A stretch of 46,859 nucleotides of DNA from an uncultured Verrucomicrobiota bacterium (GTDB lineage: Bacteria > Verrucomicrobiota > Verrucomicrobiia > Opitutales > Opitutaceae), in assembly GCA_903904685.1 (NCBI GenBank), contig CAIVDS010000019.1:1-46859 (forward strand), given 5' to 3'. The notes beneath the pieces were generated by a model. The model ran no database searches and was not told the origin of the DNA. It saw only the letters and a list, made by a program, of their open reading frames with translations. The position numbers and the translations under genes are program-made. Below, piece by piece: positions 25,777 to 32,740 of this stretch (the first letter of the stretch is position 1; the number at the start of each line of letters is the position of its first letter).

Positions 25777-26859
25777 GTGACACCCGAAGACATCAAAGAG
25801 GCACTCAAACAAGTAAAATATCCCGGCTTCAGCCGTGACATCGTTTCATTTGGACTGGTGCGCTCGGCCGCCCTGATAGATGGCACGGCCAGGATCTCGC
25901 TGGCCCTTACCACCTCCGACCCAAAAATCCCCCTGCACCTCAAGCAGGAGGTCGAAAAATGCCTCCGCTCCCTGCCCGGCGTTAAAACCACCCTTATCGA
26001 CGTGGCCGTCACTCCAGCAGGCAAGCCTGCGGCCGCCGGTGGCAATCTCGGAGGCAACGCCTCCGCCCCCAAGACCATCAAATACGCCGTCGCCATCGCC
26101 TCGGGCAAAGGCGGTGTCGGCAAAAGCACCTTCGCCGTCAACCTCTCCTGCGCACTCTCCCAACTCCTCACCGCCCAAGGCCGCCCCGGTCGCGTCGGCC
26201 TGATGGACTGCGACATCTACGGGCCTTCGGTGCCATTGATGATCGGACTCGAAGGCCGCCCGCTCGTCGAGGGTGACAACTTCCTGCCCATGGAAATACA
26301 CGGCGTCAAAGTCATGAGCATGGGTTTCTTGGTGGACGATAACACCCCCGTTGTCTGGCGCGGCCCGATGATCATGAAGACCATCCAGCAATTTGTCCAA
26401 AACGTGAAATGGGGCGAGTTGGACATCCTGATCGTCGATCTGCCCCCCGGCACTGGCGACGCGCAACTTTCCCTGGTCCAAACTCTCCCGCTCGACGGTG
26501 CGGTACTCGTCACCACGCCGCAACTCGCCGCCACCAACGTCGCCCGCAAAGGCGGCCTGATGTTCCAAAAGGTAAACGTCCCCCTCCTTGGAGTGGCGGA
26601 GAACATGAGCTACTTCCTCGATCCTTCAGGCCAAAAACACGCCCTCTTCGGCGAAGGCGGCGGACAGAAAACCGCCGATTCGCTCGGCACCGTCCTCATC
26701 GGCCAGGTACCGCTTATCCAAGAGATCCGCGCCGGAGGCGATGCGGGCAACCCGGTTGTGATCAGCTCGCCAAACAGCGTCGCCGCCAAAATCTTTCGCG
26801 ACATCGGCGATAACATTCTTTCCCAACTCGCCCGCAAAGTCGCACCGGCAACCATTTGA
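25777..26859 (+). CDS. mrp: Mrp/NBP35-type P-loop ATPase
   Basis: This 360-residue ATPase belongs to the iron-sulfur carrier (Mrp/ApbC) group. An N-terminal MIP18/DUF59 domain (residues ~1-80) precedes the deviant Walker motif GKGGVGKSTFAVNLSCAL (~112-129), the MDCDIYGPSVPLMIGL switch and the DLPPGTGDAQLS motif. The paired cysteines normally found after ENMSYF are replaced: the sequence reads ENMSYFLDPSGQKHALFG, so the usual CxxC cluster-binding site seems absent. Translation starts at GTG 25777, because no ATG fits the DUF59 start better. It may therefore be a non-canonical carrier or act in another process. Confidence 0.85.
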   Translation: MTPEDIKEALKQVKYPGFSRDIVSFGLVRSAALIDGTARISLALTTSDPKIPLHLKQEVEKCLRSLPGVKTTLIDVAVTPAGKPAAAGGNLGGNASAPKTIKYAVAIASGKGGVGKSTFAVNLSCALSQLLTAQGRPGRVGLMDCDIYGPSVPLMIGLEGRPLVEGDNFLPMEIHGVKVMSMGFLVDDNTPVVWRGPMIMKTIQQFVQNVKWGELDILIVDLPPGTGDAQLSLVQTLPLDGAVLVTTPQLAATNVARKGGLMFQKVNVPLLGVAENMSYFLDPSGQKHALFGEGGGQKTADSLGTVLIGQVPLIQEIRAGGDAGNPVVISSPNSVAAKIFRDIGDNILSQLARKVAPATI

Positions 26860-27101
26860 TCGCACCGCCTGCGGTCTTCGCATTAAACTCAGTGAACTGC
26901 GGGCATTGACAGACACTGCTCCAGACTTAACCTTAAGAAACAATATGGTTTCAACGAACGAAGATGCCTTCTTGATTTTGTGCCTGCGACACGATTTCGG
27001 GAGCACCGTCAGAAAACAGGACGTATTGGAAACGCATATCATGAGAGAAAAATACATCCTGCCTGTCTGAACCAATATATTCCGAATCCACCGTGGTTGC
27101 C

Positions 27102-27371
27102 ATGACTTTACCCGCCAAACTAGAACCCGAACAGTCTTCCAATGAATTTGTGAAGCAATCGGGCCTCTATCAGGAATTTTTAGCCGAACGGGAGGAAATC
27201 CTCCGCCACAAATGGATCGAATCAGAACGGTTAGGCTACGATATCGGTTTTGAACGCGCCCTCCTTGACTGGATTCGCAAGCATCGCGAAAGCTGGCGGG
27301 CCGCCCGCCGCTCGCAGGGATCCTACGCTTCCGGCGGCTCGATCAGCCATCCTTCGCCCACGAAACACTGA
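27102..27371 (+). CDS. Conserved-looking small hypothetical protein
   Basis: This 89-residue soluble protein contains a dense helical core, LYQEFLAEREEILRHKWIES, continuing as ERLGYDIGFERALLDWIRKH, and then a basic Arg-rich tail (SWRAARRSQ). The conserved-looking Trp/Glu/His pattern suggests a real gene; short proteins with this core seem common near Verrucomicrobiota housekeeping genes. No function can be assigned. The ATG at 27102 was chosen; a GTG nine bases upstream is possible. A possible -35 box (TTGACA, 26906) has no good -10 partner. Confidence 0.6.
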   Translation: MTLPAKLEPEQSSNEFVKQSGLYQEFLAEREEILRHKWIESERLGYDIGFERALLDWIRKHRESWRAARRSQGSYASGGSISHPSPTKH

Positions 27372-27391
27372 CGGCTCTCACATACAGGCAC

Positions 27392-27417
27392 AAAAAAGCC
27401 GACCCGAAGGCCGGCTC
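27392..27417 (-). terminator. Intrinsic terminator of rpmG
   Basis: On the minus strand AGCCGGCC, a TTCG loop and GGTCGGCT, followed by TTTTTT, make a strong tetraloop hairpin with a T-tract, 26 bases after the stop of the L33 gene. Confidence 0.85.
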
Positions 27418-27443
27418 TGAAAACTAAAAACGCCTGATGCGCG

Positions 27444-27611
27444 TTACTTGATCTCTTTGTGCAGCGTGTGGCGCTTGAGGAAGGGGTTGTATTTCTTCTT
27501 CTCAATGCGCTCGGTGACGGTCTTTTTGTTACGCTTTGTGAGGTAACGGGAGACAGGTTTACCCTCTTTACGAGCTTCGGTGCATTCTAGGGTGACGACT
27601 TCTTGTGCCAT
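27444..27611 (-). CDS. rpmG: 50S ribosomal protein L33
   Basis: This 55-residue basic protein of the large ribosomal subunit is recognised from [19 protein letters not shown] and the C-terminal [15 protein letters not shown]. Only one cysteine (Cys10 in TLECTEARK) is present, so it is the zinc-free form rather than the four-cysteine type. The ATG at 27611 starts MAQEVVTLE. It lies alone on its strand with its own terminator; secE, nusG or the other usual neighbours are not adjacent. Confidence 0.93.
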   Translation of the reverse strand: MAQEVVTLECTEARKEGKPVSRYLTKRNKKTVTERIEKKKYNPFLKRHTLHKEIK

Positions 27612-27884
27612 GGTTTTAAAAGGTTGAAGGGTCAGACAAAAGCCTGCGCACCGTCTGGTGCAACCTCAAAGTTTCGGAAAACACGGGGCCACACAGGCCA
27701 GTTTATATCCGGCGTGCAATCGTCCCTCATTCTTGCGAAGCGACAACCATGTGCGTTCCGCCGACTTTGAATTTGAGTTGGTAAATCCACCGCACCCCCA
27801 TTTCTTTTACGAAACACTTTCAGCGCAAGCGAGTCGTATCGACGGACGCCCGCTATCCCCATTCCTCCTTTTATTCAAAAACCA

Positions 27885-28847
27885 ATGATTACCGGTCCCA
27901 CTTGGTCCCAGAAACTTCGCGACGAAATCGGCAAGGCTGTCATCGGCCAGGATGCCGTGATTGAACGACTCCTCGTGGCCCTCCTCGCCAACGGCCATGT
28001 CCTCCTCGAAGGCATGCCGGGGCTCGCCAAGACCCTGCTCATCAAATCGCTCGGCACCGCCCTCGGCGTGCAGTTCGAGCGCATCCAGTTCACCCCCGAT
28101 CTGCTGCCCAGCGACGTTGTCGGCACGATGGTCTTCTCACCAAAAGACGGTGCGTTCACCCCTCATCGCGGCCCGATCTTCGCCAACCTCGTCCTTGCCG
28201 ACGAAATCAACCGCGCCCCCGCCAAGGTCCAAAGCGCCCTGCTCGAAGCCATGCAGGAGCGTCAGGTCACCATCGGCGGACACACCCATCCGCTGCCCAC
28301 GCCGTTCTTCGTGATGGCCACGCAAAACCCCGTCGAACAGGAGGGCACCTATCCGCTGCCCGAGGCACAGACCGACCGCTTCCTGTTCAAGCTGCTCGTC
28401 GATTACCCGACTGCCGCCGAGGAGACCACCATGATGCAACGCTGGGGCCAAGTTACCCGCCAGCCCGCCCTCGAACCCGTGGCCAACGGTGCCGAGCTTC
28501 TGGAACTGCGAGGCGAAGTGGACAAGGTCCACCTCTCGCCCGCCGTACAAGGCTACATTCTCGCCTTGGTGCGTGCCACCCGCGCCCTCGCCGAACCGGC
28601 TGTCGGCAAAAAACGCTACCTCAATTTCGGCGCCTCACCGCGCGCCTCGCTCGCACTCTATCAAGCCTCCAAAGCCATCGCGTGGTTGCGCGGCCTCGAC
28701 TACGTGAGCCCATCGCTCGTTCAGGACATCGCGCCCGACGTGCTTCGCCACCGCGTTGGCCTGACCTACGAAGCCGAGGCCGAAGAGATCACCAGCGACC
28801 AGCTCATCGCGCAGGTGATCAAACAAACCCACGTGCCAGAAGTCTGA
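27885..28847 (+). CDS. MoxR-family AAA+ ATPase
   Basis: This 320-residue AAA+ chaperone is thought to remodel or activate the VWA proteins encoded downstream. Walker A is GMPGLAKT (residues ~43-50), Walker B is VLADEINRAPAKVQSALLEA, sensor 1 is FFVMATQNPVEQEGTYPLPE and the arginine finger region is EAQTDRFLFKL. The C-terminal helical lid contains RYLNFGASPRASLALYQASK, a MoxR hallmark. It is the first gene of a five-gene operon (MoxR, DUF58, BatA, BatB/C, BatD/E) and is followed by the DUF58 gene after seven bases. Confidence 0.93.
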   Translation: MITGPTWSQKLRDEIGKAVIGQDAVIERLLVALLANGHVLLEGMPGLAKTLLIKSLGTALGVQFERIQFTPDLLPSDVVGTMVFSPKDGAFTPHRGPIFANLVLADEINRAPAKVQSALLEAMQERQVTIGGHTHPLPTPFFVMATQNPVEQEGTYPLPEAQTDRFLFKLLVDYPTAAEETTMMQRWGQVTRQPALEPVANGAELLELRGEVDKVHLSPAVQGYILALVRATRALAEPAVGKKRYLNFGASPRASLALYQASKAIAWLRGLDYVSPSLVQDIAPDVLRHRVGLTYEAEAEEITSDQLIAQVIKQTHVPEV

Positions 28848-28854
28848 TTCCGCT

Positions 28855-29790
28855 GTGGCTCTCAGCTCTAGCCTCTCAGTCCTCAACTCTGGCGGCGACA
28901 ATACCGCCACCGCCGCCCCATTGGCCTTCCTCCGCCAGCTCGAATGGCGCGTGCGCCACGCCGTTGAAAACGTGCTCAACGGCGAATACCGCTCCGCCTT
29001 TCGCGGACGCGGCATGGAGTTCGATCAGGTCGTCAAATACGAATTCGGCGATGACGTGCGCGACATCGACTGGAACGTCACCGCGCGCCTCGGCGAACCC
29101 TACCGAAAAAAATTCGTCGAAGAGCGCGAGGTCACCGTGCTCATCGTTTTTGAAGACACGCCCAGCCTTCAGTTCGGCTCCGGCGCACAGTCCAAGCGCG
29201 AAGCCCTCCTCGAACTCGCCGGTCTCGTGATGATGCTCGGCGCCGTCAACCGCGACCGCGTGGGCTTCGTCCATGCCACGCCCGCAGGCTACACCTTGCG
29301 CGAACCGGTGCGCGGACGCGGTGCCATCCTTCACGCCGCAGCCAGCCTGCTCGGCGCCCCCGCGCCCGCGCTGTCGTCTGACGCTCCTGCTTCCGGGCTC
29401 TCGACTCTCCCCTGGCGACTCATCGCCCGCGCCGCGCCGCGCCACAGCGTGCTCATCCGGCTCGGCGACTTTCCTCCGCGCATCGAACCCGAAGGCTGGA
29501 CCGTGATTAAACAGCGTTACCAGCCCATGGGATTCCGCGTGGAAGATCCGTGGGAACGCGCACTGCCCGACGAAGACACATTCGCGGCCTACGATCCCGT
29601 GAGCGAACGTCTTGTCACTTTGGAAAACTCTCCCGCCGGCCGCGCGGCACATGCCCAATGGCGCGACGAACGCGAGTCCGGCTGGAAGACGCTTTTCCCC
29701 GATGCGCTCAGCCGGCTGACGGTTGGCACCGACGAAAACCGGCTGGATGCCCTCGTGCGGTTTTTCCACGCCCGCATGTGCAGACGATGA
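28855..29790 (+). CDS. DUF58-domain protein
   Basis: This 311-residue protein carries a DUF58 core with FRGRGMEFDQVVKYEFGDDV followed by RDIDWNVTARLGEPYRKKF, the family signature near residues 50-85, within a VWA-like fold. It has no membrane segment. Translation probably begins at GTG 28855. The first ~17 residues (ALSSSLSVLNSGG) come from a CT-rich word (ctctcagctctagcctctc) that also occurs in spacers of this window, so the start may lie further in. A second such word occurs at ~29400. The gene overlaps BatA by four bases. In other bacteria this operon is linked to stress and envelope functions. Confidence 0.87.
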   Translation: MALSSSLSVLNSGGDNTATAAPLAFLRQLEWRVRHAVENVLNGEYRSAFRGRGMEFDQVVKYEFGDDVRDIDWNVTARLGEPYRKKFVEEREVTVLIVFEDTPSLQFGSGAQSKREALLELAGLVMMLGAVNRDRVGFVHATPAGYTLREPVRGRGAILHAAASLLGAPAPALSSDAPASGLSTLPWRLIARAAPRHSVLIRLGDFPPRIEPEGWTVIKQRYQPMGFRVEDPWERALPDEDTFAAYDPVSERLVTLENSPAGRAAHAQWRDERESGWKTLFPDALSRLTVGTDENRLDALVRFFHARMCRR

Positions 29791-30824
29791 ACGTCACCCT
29801 CCAGTCCCCCCTCTGGCTTTTCGCGCTCATTCTCATTCCAGTGATCCTGTGGCTGCGCGGCCGACGTGCGATTGCCGTGCTGCTGGTGCCGTTCGCCGCT
29901 GCTTGGCACCGCCCTTCGCTCGCCTCCTCATCCCGCTGGCCGACGATCTTGGCCGTGAGCGGGCTCGTGTTGCTCATCGTCGCCCTCTCCCGTCCTCAAC
30001 GTATCGAGGATAAACATGAGGTCCATTCCGAAGGCTACGACCTCATGCTCTGCATCGATCTTTCCGGATCGATGCTCGCCGAGGACTACGAAAAGAACGG
30101 CGAACCGCTTAACCGCCTGCAGGCGATCAAACCCGTCATCCAGGCCTTCATCGACCATCGGCCCAATGACCGCATCGGTGTCGTCGTCTTCGCCGGCCGC
30201 GCCTATACGCTGGCCCCGCTCACCTTCGACCACGACTGGCTCGCGCAACAAGTTTCCCGCCTCAAAATCGGCCTCATCGAAGACGGCACGGCCATCGGTG
30301 ACGGACTCGGCATCGCTCTCACCCGCCTTGAACAAGCCGCCCGCGAACAGGACAACCGCCGTAAAGGCGCCTTCATTGTTCTCCTGACCGACGGCGCCAA
30401 CAATCGCGGCACCCTCACGCCCGCGCAAGCCACCGAGATTGCCAAAAGTCGGGGCGTCCCGGTTTACACCATGGGAGCGGGCAGAGACGGCCTCGTGCCC
30501 TTCCCGGTATTCGATGAAAACGGGAAACGTGCCGGCACCCGCACCATCATGGCCGATCTCGACCCCAACGCTCTCATCGCCATCTCCCAAGCCACGGGCG
30601 GACACTATTTCCGGGTCGATGACACCCATGCCATCGAATCCGCCTTCAAAGCCATCGACCAAACCCAGAAGATCGAGTTTCAGGCCAAAAGCTATCTGTT
30701 GACCACCGAACTGTTCGGATGGTTCGCCGCCCCGGGACTCGCATGCCTTCTGCTGGCGACGCTCGTTTCTTCTTTCGCTCGGCGCTCCACGATCACGGGA
30801 CTAAATCCGGAGGTTGCCAAATGA
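29787..30824 (+). CDS. batA: BatA-type VWA membrane protein
   Basis: This 345-residue inner-membrane protein has two N-terminal helices (residues ~9-24 and ~50-67), then a von Willebrand factor A domain with an intact metal-ion site: DLSGSML (DxSxS), the Thr of EDGTAIGDGLGIAL, and LLTDGANNRG. A third helix lies near the C-terminus (~308-330). The VWA domain should face the periplasm, where it would bind other proteins. The ATG at 29787 overlaps the DUF58 stop (ATGA). It is part of the Bat operon, described first as 'Bacteroides aerotolerance', whose precise role remains unsettled. Confidence 0.88.
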   Translation: MNVTLQSPLWLFALILIPVILWLRGRRAIAVLLVPFAAAWHRPSLASSSRWPTILAVSGLVLLIVALSRPQRIEDKHEVHSEGYDLMLCIDLSGSMLAEDYEKNGEPLNRLQAIKPVIQAFIDHRPNDRIGVVVFAGRAYTLAPLTFDHDWLAQQVSRLKIGLIEDGTAIGDGLGIALTRLEQAAREQDNRRKGAFIVLLTDGANNRGTLTPAQATEIAKSRGVPVYTMGAGRDGLVPFPVFDENGKRAGTRTIMADLDPNALIAISQATGGHYFRVDDTHAIESAFKAIDQTQKIEFQAKSYLLTTELFGWFAAPGLACLLLATLVSSFARRSTITGLNPEVAK

Positions 30825-32740
30825 TCTTCTATTGGCCCCACGCTTTCTGGCTGTTGCTTATCCCGCTCGCCCTCCTTGCGCGCGACCTGCTTCGCCATCG
30901 CATCGCGTCGGCCGACGCACACCCGAAGATCCAACGCGCCAAGGCTCGATACTCGTCTTTGGTCATTGACCATTCATCCATCCACGGCGCCGGCGCACCG
31001 CGTGTTCGCATCTTCTGTTACCTCGGTCTCGCCGCCGCCACGGCCGCGCTCGCCCGGCCTCAGTTGGGGAAACTAGAAGAGCCCGTTTTCGATCAGGCGC
31101 GCGAAATCCTCATCGCGCTCGACCTCTCCCGCAGCATGCTCTCGACCGACGTAAAACCGTCGCGCCTCGACCGCTCGCGCCTTCTCATCACGAGCCTGCT
31201 GGAACAACTCAAAGGCGAACGCGTCGGCCTGGAGGTTTTCTCCGGCACCGCGTTTTTACAAAGTCCGCTCAGCGCCGATTACGAGATCCTCAGCGAGTTT
31301 CTCCCCCAGCTTGGTCCCGATTTCCTCCCCGAAGGTGGCACCAACTACAAGTCCCTGCTCGAAACCGCGCTCTCAGCTTTTAGCTCTTCGGGATCGGCCG
31401 ACCGCTTTCTCATCATTCTCAGCGACGGCGAAGCCGATGCCGACGACTGGCACGCCCAAGTCGCCGAACTCAAAGCCAAAGGCATCCGCGTTCTCGGCCT
31501 CGGCGTCGGCACCGACGAGGGTTCCATGATCCCCGACGGCAGCGGCGCCTTCATGAAGGATGAACGCGGCGCCGTGGTCCTCTCCAAACTCAACAGCACA
31601 ACCTTGCGTGAACTCGCCGACAAAACCGGAGGCGTTTGCACCGACGCCAGCGCTTGGGTGGACCTCGCCCAACTCATCAAAACCACTGTCGATCAGGGTA
31701 AGCGCGGTGACTTCCACGAAACCAGCCGCGTGCGCCTCGCCGAGCGTTTTCAGTGGGCGCTCGCCCCGGCGTTGTTGTTTTTCGCCCTGAGTTTCTGGCG
31801 CGAGTTTCCTATCCGTCCAAAACCACGCGCGATCAAGCTCGGGCTGAAGCGGTCGGCGTCAACCGCTACCGTAGCCATTCTTGGTCTGTTATACGCCCTG
31901 CTATGGCCATCGCCCGCATCGGCCGCCGCGAAAACCGCCACGCCCCCTTCCGACGACCCCTTGACGGCCCCGCTCACCAAACTCGTCGGCCAACTCGCCG
32001 GCCGCGACAATGTCGAGGCCCGTGACTACGCCGAATTTGCCCGCTCCACGATTACCTACGGCGAACGTCTCACCGAGACGCAGCAACCCGTCCCCGAAGG
32101 GCCGGTCAACGACGCCCTCGCCGCCCTGACCGCCGGACAATCCCTCGACGCCAAGTCCGCCGACTGGCCGGACCTGCGCAAAAAACTCGAAGCCCTCCTC
32201 CAAAAGAAAACTCCTCCCGCACAGAAACAACCGGACAAACCCCAGCCGGAAAAAAACAAATCCGATCAGAAAAAAGACGATAAAGACAAAAAGCAGGATC
32301 AGAAAAATCAGGACTCCAAAAACGACAAGTCCCAAGCGCCCGATCAGAATCAGGACAAAAAATCGCCGGAAAAAAACCAGGGGCAATCGTCCAAAAAAGA
32401 CAAAGGCGACGGCGACTCCGCTTCCAAGCCTGACTCGCAACCGAACAGCCAACCCAAGCAATCCGCGTTCGGCGACATGAAGGACGATAAAGACAAAAAA
32501 CAAGACGCGTCCGCCCAACTCAAACCCTCCGATGAGCCACCGCCGCCCTCGCCTGGTGAAATGCAACAGGTCGGCGGCTCTCCTGTCAAAAAATCCGGCG
32601 ACACTTCGCTTGATCCCAACCTCGCCGTCCCTCTGCAAGAACTCGACCAAGTCCGCCAGCAGGACTCCCCCGCGCGCCTCTTTCAACTCCTTCAAGACCC
32701 GCAGTCTTCCCCTCCCACTCACAAAGGTCACAACTGGTGA
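30821..32740 (+). CDS. batB: BatB-BatC fusion: VWA domain plus TPR/Lys-rich tail
   Basis: This 639-residue protein has an N-terminal helix (~6-20), then a VWA domain with DLSRSMLSTD (intact DxSxS), the Thr of EGGTNYKSLL, and LSDGEADADDW. A membrane helix follows (~300-320) and another at ~355-375 (ATVAILGLLYALLWPSPASA, signal-peptide-like). The remainder resembles BatC: a short helical repeat (EARDYAEFARSTITYGERL), then an extremely Lys/Asp/Gln/Pro-rich disordered tract (~450-575) and an end LQELDQVRQQDSPARLFQLL. An AGG-type ribosome site precedes the ATG, which overlaps BatA's stop. A VWA insert at ~47-60 (SSLVIDHSSIHGAG) looks compositionally inserted. Confidence 0.85.
   Translation: MIFYWPHAFWLLLIPLALLARDLLRHRIASADAHPKIQRAKARYSSLVIDHSSIHGAGAPRVRIFCYLGLAAATAALARPQLGKLEEPVFDQAREILIALDLSRSMLSTDVKPSRLDRSRLLITSLLEQLKGERVGLEVFSGTAFLQSPLSADYEILSEFLPQLGPDFLPEGGTNYKSLLETALSAFSSSGSADRFLIILSDGEADADDWHAQVAELKAKGIRVLGLGVGTDEGSMIPDGSGAFMKDERGAVVLSKLNSTTLRELADKTGGVCTDASAWVDLAQLIKTTVDQGKRGDFHETSRVRLAERFQWALAPALLFFALSFWREFPIRPKPRAIKLGLKRSASTATVAILGLLYALLWPSPASAAAKTATPPSDDPLTAPLTKLVGQLAGRDNVEARDYAEFARSTITYGERLTETQQPVPEGPVNDALAALTAGQSLDAKSADWPDLRKKLEALLQKKTPPAQKQPDKPQPEKNKSDQKKDDKDKKQDQKNQDSKNDKSQAPDQNQDKKSPEKNQGQSSKKDKGDGDSASKPDSQPNSQPKQSAFGDMKDDKDKKQDASAQLKPSDEPPPPSPGEMQQVGGSPVKKSGDTSLDPNLAVPLQELDQVRQQDSPARLFQLLQDPQSSPPTHKGHNW

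Noticed and set aside
26951-27103. Minus-strand 50-codon frame with FFSHDMRFQYVLFSDGAPEI
   Set aside because: Looks slightly protein-like, but its start overlaps the start of the plus-strand gene at 27102 and no family or ribosome site supports it.
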